Below are positions 26,995 to 35,501 of a stretch of 64,000 nt of DNA, piece by piece. A program made the translations under genes and the position numbers. The stretch is from Thiobacillus denitrificans (GTDB lineage: Bacteria; Pseudomonadota; Gammaproteobacteria; Burkholderiales; Thiobacillaceae), in assembly GCA_020723405.1 (NCBI GenBank), contig DYIY01000001.1, positions 1 to 64,000 of the forward strand. Direction: 5' to 3'. The notes under the pieces are model-generated. The model had not been told where the DNA came from. It did no database searches and saw nothing but the letters and a program-made list of their open reading frames with translations. How positions within the stretch are numbered: position 1 is the first letter of the stretch; each line of letters opens with the position of its first letter.

Positions 26995-27729
26995 TCAGGT
27001 GGGGTGCTCGGATTTCAAGCCCAGCAGGGTGCGCCGGGCCAACACCAGGTCGTCCCAGGCCTTGGCCTTGTCGGCGGGATTGCGCAGCAGGTAGGCCGGG
27101 TGATAGGTGACCACCAGGGGCACGCCACGGTAGCGGTGCACGTGGCCCCGCAGCCGGCCGATGGGGGTGTCGGTGAGCAGCAGGCTTTGGGCGGCGAAGC
27201 GGCCCAGGGCGACGATGAGCTTGGGGCGGACCAGGTCGATCTGCCGTTCCAGGTAGGGCAGGCAGGCCTTCACCTCCTCCGGGGCCGGGTCCCGGTTGCC
27301 CGGAGGGCGGGACTTGAGCACGTTGGCGATGTAGACGTTGCGGCCCCGTTGCAGGCCGATGCCGCCCAGCATGGCGTCCAGCAGCTTGCCGGCCTGGCCC
27401 ACGAAGGGTTCTCCCTGGCGGTCCTCGTCGGCCCCCGGGGCTTCCCCGACGAACAGCCATTCCGCCTGCCGATCCCCCACGCCCACCACGCCCTGGGTGC
27501 GGCTGGCCGAGAGGGGGCAACGGGTGCAAGCGCGGATGGCCTGGGTGAGTTGCTCCCAGTCCAGATCTCCCAAGGGGGCGGGGGGGGCAATCCCGGCCAG
27601 GGGGGGGGCGGGCCCACGTTCTTCGTCCGGCAGGACAGGCGTCTCCCCAGGGGGCGGCGGCACGTCGCGCAGGCGCCAGACCGGCCACAGGCCCAGGGCC
27701 TTGAGGCGCTCCGCCCGGTCCAGGGTCAC
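26995..27729 (-). CDS. Uracil-DNA glycosylase, family 4 type
   Basis: A 244-residue DNA repair enzyme removing uracil from DNA. Motif 1 is FVGEAPGADEDRQGEPFVG, and the C-terminal motif is VVTYHPAYLLR. An N-terminal extension of about 60 residues with PPPPGE and PAPPLAG linkers is common in proteobacterial forms. Family 4 enzymes hold a [4Fe-4S] cluster with four cysteines: here Cys68 and Cys71 (ACTRC) and Cys156 (KACLPYL) are present, but the third, usually in KCRPPGNR, is Ser140 (KSRPPGNR). GTG start, overlapping the rimI stop by four bases. Confidence 0.92.
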   Translation of the reverse strand: MTLDRAERLKALGLWPVWRLRDVPPPPGETPVLPDEERGPAPPLAGIAPPAPLGDLDWEQLTQAIRACTRCPLSASRTQGVVGVGDRQAEWLFVGEAPGADEDRQGEPFVGQAGKLLDAMLGGIGLQRGRNVYIANVLKSRPPGNRDPAPEEVKACLPYLERQIDLVRPKLIVALGRFAAQSLLLTDTPIGRLRGHVHRYRGVPLVVTYHPAYLLRNPADKAKAWDDLVLARRTLLGLKSEHPT

Positions 27730-28190
27730 AGATCCAGCCTCATGACGATGGCGTCTTCGTTGCCCTGGTCGGCGGGGTAGTAATTGCGCCGCCGGCCCAC
27801 TTCGTCAAAGCCCAGGCGGCGGTAGAGGCCCAGGGCGGGGAGGTTGCTGGGGCGCACTTCCAGGAAGAGGAAACCGGTGTTGTGGGCCCGGGCGGTGTCG
27901 ATGAGATGTTCCATGAGCTGGCGACCGAAACCCCGGCCCTGCCAGGCGGGGGCCACGCAGCAGTTGAGGATGTGCCCTTCCCCCACCGCCATCATCATGA
28001 TCCAGTAGCCGGTCAGGCGCCCTTCGATCTGGGCCACCCAGCAGGAATAGCCCGCATCCAGGCAGTCGCGGAAGTTGCCCAGGGTCCAGGGATAGGGATA
28101 GGCCGCCCGTTCCAGGCGGACGAGTTCGTCCAGATCCGCCGCGTTCATGGGGCGGAAGTCGAACTCCAGGGGTTTGAGGACGGCGCTCAT
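27726..28190 (-). CDS. rimI: Ribosomal protein S18 alanine N-acetyltransferase RimI
   Basis: A 154-residue GNAT acetyltransferase. The acetyl-CoA site is CVAPAWQGRGFGRQLMEHLID; other family segments are LEVRPSNLPALGLYRRLGFDEVGRRRNYY and the early RLERAAYPYPWTLGNFRDCL. RimI acetylates the N-terminal alanine of S18 and may act on EF-Tu. It overlaps tsaB and the glycosylase gene by four bases each. tsaB-rimI linkage is common in proteobacteria. Confidence 0.93.
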   Translation of the reverse strand: MSAVLKPLEFDFRPMNAADLDELVRLERAAYPYPWTLGNFRDCLDAGYSCWVAQIEGRLTGYWIMMMAVGEGHILNCCVAPAWQGRGFGRQLMEHLIDTARAHNTGFLFLEVRPSNLPALGLYRRLGFDEVGRRRNYYPADQGNEDAIVMRLDL

Positions 28191-28852
28191 CGTTCGCTGA
28201 TCTTGCGGGCTACCTTGTCGCGAATATACAGGGGTTCGGCCCCTTCGGCGGGCAGGCCCTCACCCCGGACGAAGCGGGCTGCCGCCAGTGCGGCGATGGC
28301 GCGGGCGTGGGGCAGCAGGTCTGCCCGGGCCCCGGTGAGCCCCCGGGCCAGGCCGGGGTAGGCTGCGAAACCCGAGCCGGCGCCGAACCAGGCGCCTTCC
28401 ACCGTTGGCAGGGCATCCGGCGGGCATACCAGCGGCCCGCCCTGGCATTGCCAGTTGCCCTCCGACCAGAGGTAACGGCCGGCGTAGACTTCGTTCATGC
28501 GGGCATCCAGGCAGGCCAGCACGGCCTGGGCCCCCAGGGTCTGCCGGGCTTCCTCGGCCAGGGCTTCCAGGGTGGAGATGCCCAACACGGGTAAATCCGC
28601 TCCCAGGGCCAGGCCCTGGGCCACGCCGCAGGCGATGCGCAGGCCGGTGAAGGAGCCGGGGCCCATGCCGTAGGCCAGGCCGTCCATCTGTTTGAGGCTG
28701 AAGCCGGCTTCGGCCAGCAGTTCCATGAGCATGGGCAGCAGCAGGTCGGAATGGGTCTGGCCGGCATGAATGGCACGGAACGCCACGGCGCCGTCCTGCC
28801 ACAGGGCGGCGGTGCACCATTCGCTGGCGGTGTCGAAGGCGAGCAGGTTCAA
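28187..28852 (-). CDS. tsaB: tRNA threonylcarbamoyladenosine protein TsaB
   Basis: A 221-residue ASKHA-fold protein that partners TsaD in making t6A37 in ANN-reading tRNAs. The N-terminus NLLAFDTASEWCTAALW and the segment MDGLAYGMGPGSFTGLRIACGVAQGLALG are family signatures; CLDARMNEVYAGRY follows. A TTG start at 28852 gives MNLLAFDT, the family's usual beginning. An upstream ATG at 28882 would add ten residues (MPAPARKDQA) and cannot be excluded, since neither start has a strong ribosome-binding site. Confidence 0.9.
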   Translation of the reverse strand: MNLLAFDTASEWCTAALWQDGAVAFRAIHAGQTHSDLLLPMLMELLAEAGFSLKQMDGLAYGMGPGSFTGLRIACGVAQGLALGADLPVLGISTLEALAEEARQTLGAQAVLACLDARMNEVYAGRYLWSEGNWQCQGGPLVCPPDALPTVEGAWFGAGSGFAAYPGLARGLTGARADLLPHARAIAALAAARFVRGEGLPAEGAEPLYIRDKVARKISER

Positions 28853-28902
28853 GGCTTGGTCTTTTCTGGCCGGGGCGGGCATTTTACCGGAGCCGTCCCG
28901 GC

Positions 28903-29286
28903 TCACGGTTCCAGCAGGTAAATCTCCATCAGCACCCGTTTCCACGGGTCCCGGCTCTTTTGCAGGTGGAGGATGCGGGCTTCCACCGCCTGGCCCCGGT
29001 CCATGAGCCGGGCCAGATCCACGTTGTCGGCCCGGGGCGCGTAGCCGATCTGCACGCCGCGCCATTCCACCCGGACGGCCAGGGGATCGTAGGGGTTGTC
29101 CGGTTCCCGGCGCAGGGTGAGAAACTGGCCTGGCTCCATGAGGGAGAAGAGCGCCGGGCCGGCATGGTGCTGGAAGCCGGCCAGAGGCGAGGTTTGCAGG
29201 ATCAGCCGGGCCGCCGTGCCCTGGGCCAGGGCGGGCATGCCGAGCAGCAACGAGGCCAATGCCGCGCCGGTGGTCACGAGGGTCAC
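28903..29286 (-). CDS. Exported HIRAN-domain protein
   Basis: A 127-residue protein. A hydrophobic N-terminus (1-22, ending PALAQ) looks like a signal peptide, though it lacks a positive start. The rest matches HIRAN: LAGFQHHAGPALFSLMEPGQ, LTLRREPDNPYDPLAVRVEW, and GVQIGYAPRADNVDLARLMD. HIRAN binds DNA ends in eukaryotic HLTF; stand-alone bacterial versions are known but uncharacterised, and a periplasmic location would make DNA binding doubtful. GTG start with AGGGGAG just upstream. Confidence 0.8.
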   Translation of the reverse strand: MTLVTTGAALASLLLGMPALAQGTAARLILQTSPLAGFQHHAGPALFSLMEPGQFLTLRREPDNPYDPLAVRVEWRGVQIGYAPRADNVDLARLMDRGQAVEARILHLQKSRDPWKRVLMEIYLLEP

Positions 29287-29344
29287 CCCACTCCCCTGTT
29301 TCGTATGATCTGGACCCGGATTGTAGGGGGCCAGGCGGCGCGGC

Positions 29345-29372
29345 GAAAAGCAACGGGCCGCCGGAGCGGCCC
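29345..29372 (-). terminator. Possible terminator after repeat-rich exported protein
   Basis: On the minus strand, GGGCCGC-TCCG-GCGGCCC is followed by GTTGCTTTTC. The hairpin is strong but the T-run is short and offset. Confidence 0.45.
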
Positions 29373-29395
29373 GCGATCATGCAAGTTCGGACAGG

Positions 29396-30331
29396 TCAGC
29401 GATAGCCACCCCGTTCACGCTGGGGCCGCTCGCGATACTGCCGCCGGTCGGGGGAAGCGCCAGGACCGCCCTGGGGACCAGGCCGGTTTTCCCAGTTGGT
29501 GCCGGTTCCACCGGCCGCGCCGGGGGGATTGTTGTCCCGGTCGTAGCGCTGGTAGTCGGGCGAAGCGCCGGGACCGCCCTGGGGGCCCGGCCGGTTTTCC
29601 CAGTTGGTGCCGGGACCGCCTTGCGGGCCGGGGGGGTTGTTGTCCCGATCCAGCCGATCCTTGTATTTGCTGCGCATCTCCTGCATGTAGGCCTGGCGCT
29701 GCTCGGGGCTCATCTTCTCCAGCTTGGCCCGCTCCTCCGGGCTCAGATGGCGCTGCACCGGGTCGGGGCTGGCGCCCGGGCCCCCTTGCGGGCCGGGGGG
29801 GTTTTCCCAGTTGGTGCCGGGGCCGCCACGCCGCCCGGGGGGATTGTTGTCCCGGTCCATGCGGTCAGCACGCCGCTCCTTGAAGAAGCTCCGGCGCTCT
29901 TCGGGACTCATGGACTTGAGCTTTTCCCGTTGCTCGGGGCTGAGGCGTTCGGCCATGCGGTCGGGGATGCCATCCTTGTTGGCGTCCACGGGCTGGCGCT
30001 TCTGGCGCATGTTCTGCATGAACTCACGGCGTTCCTGGGGGCTCATGGCCTGGAGCTTTTCCTTCTGCTCGGGGGTGAGGCGGTCTTCCAGCCGCTCGGG
30101 GATGCGATCCCCGTCGCGCATGGGACGGTCACCCATTTTGTCGCGCATGTAGGCGCGCCGTTCCTCGGGGCTCATCTGTTCCAGTCTGGCCCGTTCCTCG
30201 TCGGACAGGCGGGGTCCGGGTCGATCCATGGCGCCCGGGGGATTGGCGGCGGTGTCCACAGCCAGGGCCGGCAAGGCCGGCAGGGTGACGATGGCCAGGA
30301 AGGCCATCAGGAAATTTCTGCGGTTGGTCAT
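29396..30331 (-). CDS. Exported repeat protein with MSPEERR and GGPG motifs
   Basis: A 311-residue protein with a signal peptide (1-24, ending LPALA). It alternates two repeat types. Four helical, highly charged repeats run L(S/T)xEx(R/K)xKLxxMSPExR (about 42-66, 85-108, 130-154, 196-220). Three Gly/Pro repeats run DRDNNPPGxxGGPGTNWEN then PGPQGGPGASPD (about 160-190, 229-259, 265-295). A DANKDGIPDRM segment near 116 resembles a calcium-binding dockerin/EF-hand loop. The charged repeats recall DUF3106-type proteins. Composition suggests a largely disordered or coiled periplasmic/surface protein. I do not recognise a function. Confidence 0.8.
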   Translation of the reverse strand: MTNRRNFLMAFLAIVTLPALPALAVDTAANPPGAMDRPGPRLSDEERARLEQMSPEERRAYMRDKMGDRPMRDGDRIPERLEDRLTPEQKEKLQAMSPQERREFMQNMRQKRQPVDANKDGIPDRMAERLSPEQREKLKSMSPEERRSFFKERRADRMDRDNNPPGRRGGPGTNWENPPGPQGGPGASPDPVQRHLSPEERAKLEKMSPEQRQAYMQEMRSKYKDRLDRDNNPPGPQGGPGTNWENRPGPQGGPGASPDYQRYDRDNNPPGAAGGTGTNWENRPGPQGGPGASPDRRQYRERPQRERGGYR

Positions 30332-30462
30332 GGTTCTCTCCTGTGAATGGGGCGCTTGCATCTGTCTGGCGCACTGTCAGCTTAGGGGGGGGATGTTAGC
30401 GGGCGGTGCTGGGATTGCTACCAGATGTTACAAAGTGTTTCGGAAGCATCCTGCGACGCAGC

Positions 30463-32409
30463 TCACAGCCCGCCCGCCAGAAAAGCCACCGCCTCCTCCC
30501 GCACCCGGCTGCGCCGCATGGGCGGCAGGGATTGCCAGACCCGGCGTCCGTACGGTTTGTCCACCAGGCGGGGGTCGCAGATCATCAGCACGCCCCGGTC
30601 CGTCTCCCGGCGGATCAGGCGGCCGGCCCCCTGTTTCAGGCTGATGACGGCGTGGGGCAACTGGTAGTCGAAGAAGGGGTTTCTGCCGGCCCGTTTCAGG
30701 GCATCCACCCGGGCCGCCAGCACCGGGTCGTCCGGGGGCTGGAAGGGCAGCCGGTCGATGACCACCAGGCTCAGGGCCTCGCCGGCCACGTCCACGCCTT
30801 CCCAGAAACTCTGGCTGCCCAGCAGCACGGCGTTGCCCAGGGCGCGGAACTCGTCCAGCAACTCGCTGCGACTCTTCTCCCCTTGCAACAGCAGGGGATA
30901 GGAGCGGCCCGTGCCGGTCATGCGCGCCGCCAGCAGGCGGTGGGCTTCGTTCATGGCACGCAGGGAGGTGAACAGCAGGAAGGCCCGGCCGCCGCTGGCC
31001 AGGAGCAGGGGCCAGGCGGCCTCCACCACCGCCCGGGTGTAGTCCGGGGTGTTGGGATCGGGCATGCCGGTGGGGGCGTAGAGCATGGCCTGGCTGGGGT
31101 AGTCGAAGGGGCTGTCCCACACCGCCGTGGCGGTCTCTTCGCTGAGGCCGGCCAGACCGATCTCCGCCAGATAATGGGAGAAGTCGCCGCGCACCGACAG
31201 GGTGGCCGAGGTGAACACCCAGGCCCGGGGATCGTCCTCGATCTGCCGGGCGAACAGGTCGCCGGCATTGAGGGGGGTGGCGTGGAACAGGACCGAATGG
31301 GTGGCCGACTCCAGCCAGCGGACGATCCCCGCTTCCGGGGTGGCGCCGGGACTCTGCCAGCGTTCCAGGCGGCCCGCCGCCTCCCGGCAGCGCTCGTGCA
31401 GGCGGCCCAGTTCCTCGGAACGTTCCGCCTGGCTTTCCAGCAGGGCATCCAGATGGGCCAGGCAGTGGGTCAGTTCGGCCAGGGCGTCGCTGAAACCTTC
31501 CCGCTCCAGGGCCCGGGCGGCGGGCAGACGCAGGGGATTGGGCCCCAGGACCAGACGGGTCTGGCGGGCGGCGGTCTCCAGTTCGGCGGCGGCCAGGGGC
31601 AGATCGCGGAAATCCGGGGCCGACACCAGGGCTTCGGCCCGGGTGTCCCGGCACAGGTCCACCAGCACGCCGGTGGTCACCGTCTCGCCGAAGAACAGGC
31701 TGGCGGTGGCCGGCAACTGGTGGGCCTCGTCGAAGATGATGGCGTTGCTGGCCGGCAGCAGTTCCCCGGCCCCTTCGTCCTTGAGCCACACGTCGGCGAA
31801 GAACAGGTGGTGGTTGACCACCACCAGATCGGCCTCCAGGGCCTTCTTGCGCGCCTTGAGGACGAAGCAGGCCTTGTGGTGGGGGCAATCGCCGCCCACG
31901 CAGTTGTCCCGGGTGGAGGTGGCCCAGGCCCAGGCCGGGGAATCCTCGGGCACTTCGGCACAGGCCATGCGGTCGCCGCTGTCGGTGACATTGGCGAAAC
32001 GGGCGATGGCCTGCAGATGGATGGCCTCCTCGCGGCTGCCCAGGCGGGCGCCGGCCAGATTGCGTTCCAGGTGGTAAGGACAGAGGTAGTTGGCCCGGCC
32101 CTTGAGCAGGGCCACGGTCACCGGCCGGGCCAGGGCCTCCCGTACAGCGGGGATGTCCCGGTGGAAAAGCTGATCCTGAAGGGTCTTGGTGCCGGTGGAG
32201 ACGATGACCTTGCCGCCGAACAGCAGGGCCGGCACCAGATAGGCCAGGGTTTTCCCGGTGCCGGTGCCCGCCTCGGCCACCAGCCGGCCCCGGTCTTCCA
32301 GGGCCTGGGCGATGGCCCGGGTCATCTCAAGTTGCTGAAGCCGGGGCCGATAACCCGGTATGACTCGCGCCAGCGGTCCCCCCTCGGTGAAGATTTCGTC
32401 CAGATCCAT
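30463..32409 (-). CDS. DinG/YoaA-family ATP-dependent DNA helicase
   Basis: A 648-residue XPD-like 5'-3' superfamily 2 helicase. Walker A is VAEAGTGTGKTLAYLVPAL, the Walker B/DEAH box is AIIFDEAHQLPAT, and motif VI includes GAGRLIRRETDRG. The iron-sulfur domain cysteines are visible: Cys in NYLCPYHLER, Cys in ACAEVPED and the pair in DNCVGGDCPHHKACF. These enzymes resolve R-loops and stalled forks. The size without an N-terminal nuclease favours YoaA-type. No operon partner is adjacent. Confidence 0.93.
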   Translation of the reverse strand: MDLDEIFTEGGPLARVIPGYRPRLQQLEMTRAIAQALEDRGRLVAEAGTGTGKTLAYLVPALLFGGKVIVSTGTKTLQDQLFHRDIPAVREALARPVTVALLKGRANYLCPYHLERNLAGARLGSREEAIHLQAIARFANVTDSGDRMACAEVPEDSPAWAWATSTRDNCVGGDCPHHKACFVLKARKKALEADLVVVNHHLFFADVWLKDEGAGELLPASNAIIFDEAHQLPATASLFFGETVTTGVLVDLCRDTRAEALVSAPDFRDLPLAAAELETAARQTRLVLGPNPLRLPAARALEREGFSDALAELTHCLAHLDALLESQAERSEELGRLHERCREAAGRLERWQSPGATPEAGIVRWLESATHSVLFHATPLNAGDLFARQIEDDPRAWVFTSATLSVRGDFSHYLAEIGLAGLSEETATAVWDSPFDYPSQAMLYAPTGMPDPNTPDYTRAVVEAAWPLLLASGGRAFLLFTSLRAMNEAHRLLAARMTGTGRSYPLLLQGEKSRSELLDEFRALGNAVLLGSQSFWEGVDVAGEALSLVVIDRLPFQPPDDPVLAARVDALKRAGRNPFFDYQLPHAVISLKQGAGRLIRRETDRGVLMICDPRLVDKPYGRRVWQSLPPMRRSRVREEAVAFLAGGL

Positions 32410-32468
32410 GGCGAGAGTCTAGCAGCGCAGGGGGCGTAGCAGCCGGCGCCCCGAGAGGAGCTGTTTCC

Positions 32469-33287
32469 ATGCCCATCTGGCTTTTCTTACTGCTTGCCAC
32501 CCTGGTCTCGGCGCCCCGGGCCGACCTGGTGGAATCGACCTGGCCTGGCCAGGCCCCCGCCCGGGCCGAATACCGTGCCGGCTCCCCGGACAAGCCGGCC
32601 GTCCTGCTGTTGCACGGCTTTCTCCAGACCCACGAATTCCCCGTCATCCACCGCCTGACGGAAAGCCTCAACAGCGCCGGCCATACGGTGCTGGCCCCCA
32701 CCCTCACCCTGGGTATTCCCCTGCGCAAGCGCAGCCTGGCCTGCGAAGCCCTGCACACCCACAGCCAGGCGGATGCCATCGCCGAGCTGGACGCCTGGCT
32801 GGGCTGGCTCAAGGGCAAGGGCGTCAGGTCGGTGGTGCTGCTGGGCCACAGCTTCGGCAGCATGCAATCCCTGGCATATGCAGCCACCCGGCCCAACCCC
32901 ATGGTGAAGGGACTCATCGGCATCAGCATCATCGAAGGCCGCCTCAGCGGCGGCAGGATGCCCGCCAAGACCCTGGCGGACGACCAGGGCTTCGTCACCC
33001 AGCCCTTCTCCTTCTGCAAGAAATACCGGGCGCCCCAGGCCAGCCTGGCCTCCTACCTGGCCTGGTCCCCCGAGCGGGTGCTGCGGGAGGTGGGCCGGCT
33101 GCGGGTGCCGGCCACTTTCATCATGGGCGGCAAGGATGAACGCCTGGGCCCGGACTGGATTGGCCAGTTGCAGCGCACCCGGGCCACCGTGCGGATCATT
33201 GCCGGGGCCGACCACTTCATGGATGGGGAATACGAATTCGACCTGCTGGACATGGTCCTCGAGGAACTGGGGGACAAGCGCCCGTGA
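32469..33287 (+). CDS. Exported alpha/beta hydrolase
   Basis: A 272-residue hydrolase with a signal peptide (1-18). The oxyanion segment is AVLLLHGFLQTHEFPVI, the nucleophile elbow GHSFGSMQSLAYA, the acid strand ATFIMGGKDERLGPDW, and the catalytic His lies in GADHFMDGEYEF. Four features (LHGF, GxSxG, Asp, His) are intact, so it is likely an active esterase or peptidase; the substrate is unknown. Its stop overlaps the GTG start of a GGDEF/EAL gene (GTGA), so the two proteins are made together. Confidence 0.87.
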   Translation: MPIWLFLLLATLVSAPRADLVESTWPGQAPARAEYRAGSPDKPAVLLLHGFLQTHEFPVIHRLTESLNSAGHTVLAPTLTLGIPLRKRSLACEALHTHSQADAIAELDAWLGWLKGKGVRSVVLLGHSFGSMQSLAYAATRPNPMVKGLIGISIIEGRLSGGRMPAKTLADDQGFVTQPFSFCKKYRAPQASLASYLAWSPERVLREVGRLRVPATFIMGGKDERLGPDWIGQLQRTRATVRIIAGADHFMDGEYEFDLLDMVLEELGDKRP

Positions 33288-35482
33288 GCCCCCCCAGCCT
33301 GGCCCGGCTCGCGCTGCTCTACGTCCTGGCCACCGGCATCCTGGTGGCAGGCCTGGGCCTGTTCTTCTGGGTGGAGATCGAGCGCACCGGTGCTGCCATC
33401 CTGGCCAGGGAGCGCCAGGCGGCACGCGTCGAAGTGGAGGAGGCCCTGACCACCCTGGCCCAGCGGGTGCGCAGCCGGGCCGACACCATCGTCCAGTGGG
33501 AAGAGACGCTGCAACAGCTTTACCATCCCGATTACTACGCCCTGTGGCGGGACGACCGGGTGCGTGACGCGGGCCTGCTGGGGGGCGGCCTGCGGGTGGT
33601 GGCCCTGTACGACCGGCAGGGCCGCATCTTCAACGGTGTCCCCGGGCCGGATCCCATGCCCCTGGAATTACCCGTGGCAACGGGCCAGGCCCAATTTCTG
33701 AACCAGGGAAGCCAGGGCACCCTGCTTTATTTCGTGCCCGTCCACGCCGACCCGGCAGGCCGCGTCCTGCTGGGCCACGTGGGCCTCAAGGTGGATCTGG
33801 CCGACGAACTGCGCCACCAGTGGATGTTCCGCTACGCCGATCCGGCCCGCATCCGCTTCACCCCGGCCGGCGGTGCCCGGCTGGGCCTGGCCGACCTGCC
33901 CCGCCTGGCCGGTTACGAACCGGCCAGCGACCCCCAGTCCCAGGAATTGCAGAAGCTGTTCCAGTCCGCCCTGGCCCGTCTCAGCTTGCTGGTGCTCGGC
34001 ACCCTGTTCCTGGCCAGCGGCCTGCTCAACTATCTGCTGGTCCGTCCCCTGGGCAAGCTGTCCCGGCGCATCGAGGCCCTGGGCGACCCGGTGGCCGGTG
34101 TGGCCATCCCCCCCAGCCAGCCCCTGCCCGTACTGGAACTGGACAAGCTGCGTCTGTCCTTCGACGACTACCACGCCCGCCTGAGCGAGCTCAACGCCAG
34201 CCTGGAACGCAGCAGCCGGGATTTCCAGGACCAGGCCCACCGGGATGCCCTGACCGGCGTGCACAACCGGCGCGCCTTCGAGGAAGACTGGGGCAAGGCC
34301 CGGGCCGACCGGCGCCTGGGCCGCCACGTGGCCCTCATGCTGTTCGACTGCGACCACTTCAAGGCCATCAACGACACCTATGGACACGCCGTGGGCGATG
34401 CGGTGATCCGCGCCATCGCCCAGGGGCTCCAGGCCGCCCTGCGCGCCGAGGACCGGCTCTACCGCATGGGGGGGGACGAATTCGCCACCGTCCTGGCGGA
34501 CATCGACGCCGACATCGCCGAAGCCGTGGCGGAACGCTGCCAGGCCCACATCCTGGGCCACGACTTCCGTGCCTACGGCATCGCCGAACCGGTCACCATC
34601 AGCATCGGTCTGGCCATCTCCCCGGGCAGCCACCTGGATCTGACCGAACTGCAGAAACGGGCGGATCTGGCCATGTACACCGCCAAACGGCCGGGCAACC
34701 GCAAGATCGTCTTCTACAACGACGAGATGGGCGACCTGTCGGCCCTGGTGGGCAACAAGGAAATCAACGCCGTGTTCAGGGCCCTGCACGACCACCATCT
34801 CATCGAGATGCACTACCAGCCCGTATTGCGCCTGCCCTTCATGAAGGCCGAGTACGCCGAAGCCCTGGTACGCATCCGCGATGGCGACAATCTGTTGAAC
34901 CCCGGCGCCATCCTGCCCATCGTCTCCGCCCGGGGTCTGGATGCCGAGTTCGACCGGGCGGTCCTGGCCGCCGTGGCCCGGGACATGGACGGCGGCCTGC
35001 TGCCTCCCGGCCAGGGCATATCCATCAACCTCTCGGCCGCCGGCATCGTCGACAACCAGGTCATTGAAACCCTGCTGTCCCTGCTGGCCCACCGGGGAGA
35101 GCGGAAAGTGGTGGTGGAGATCACGGAAACCGCCCTCATCACCCAGATGGACACCGCCAGCGCCAACATCCGCCGGCTGCGGGAGGCCGGCGCCCTGACC
35201 GCCCTGGATGACTTTGGCAGCGGCTATTCCTCCCTGCGCTATCTGGCCAGCATGCCGGTGGATCTGGTGAAGTTCGACATCAGCATGATCCGCATGCTCC
35301 TGGAAGGGGACCCACGGCAAAGACTCATGCTGGAGGAGATCGCCGGCCTGGTCATCACTGCCGGCTATGAACTGGTGGCCGAAGGGGTGGAGAACCGGGA
35401 ACTGCTGGACCGGGTCATCAGCCTGGGTTTCTCCCACGCCCAGGGCTATTACTTCGGCGTGCCGGCAGCAGCCGGCAACTGA
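33284..35482 (+). CDS. Membrane GGDEF/EAL protein with periplasmic sensor
   Basis: A 732-residue cyclic-di-GMP protein. Helices at about 7-29 and 228-250 enclose a roughly 200-residue periplasmic sensor of CHASE4-like layout (VVALYDRQGRIFNGVPGPD). The GGDEF domain keeps RMGGDEF and an RxxD inhibition site (RAED, nine residues before GGDEF). The EAL domain keeps YAEALVRI, the Asn (INLSAAG), ITETAL, LDDFGSGYSSL, VKFD, AEGVEN and AQGYYFG, so both activities are possible. Translationally coupled by a GTGA overlap to an exported hydrolase, which may modify its periplasmic signal. Confidence 0.94.
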   Translation: MSPPSLARLALLYVLATGILVAGLGLFFWVEIERTGAAILARERQAARVEVEEALTTLAQRVRSRADTIVQWEETLQQLYHPDYYALWRDDRVRDAGLLGGGLRVVALYDRQGRIFNGVPGPDPMPLELPVATGQAQFLNQGSQGTLLYFVPVHADPAGRVLLGHVGLKVDLADELRHQWMFRYADPARIRFTPAGGARLGLADLPRLAGYEPASDPQSQELQKLFQSALARLSLLVLGTLFLASGLLNYLLVRPLGKLSRRIEALGDPVAGVAIPPSQPLPVLELDKLRLSFDDYHARLSELNASLERSSRDFQDQAHRDALTGVHNRRAFEEDWGKARADRRLGRHVALMLFDCDHFKAINDTYGHAVGDAVIRAIAQGLQAALRAEDRLYRMGGDEFATVLADIDADIAEAVAERCQAHILGHDFRAYGIAEPVTISIGLAISPGSHLDLTELQKRADLAMYTAKRPGNRKIVFYNDEMGDLSALVGNKEINAVFRALHDHHLIEMHYQPVLRLPFMKAEYAEALVRIRDGDNLLNPGAILPIVSARGLDAEFDRAVLAAVARDMDGGLLPPGQGISINLSAAGIVDNQVIETLLSLLAHRGERKVVVEITETALITQMDTASANIRRLREAGALTALDDFGSGYSSLRYLASMPVDLVKFDISMIRMLLEGDPRQRLMLEEIAGLVITAGYELVAEGVENRELLDRVISLGFSHAQGYYFGVPAAAGN

Positions 35483-35501
35483 GGGCCCGCCAACCCCCGC
35501 C

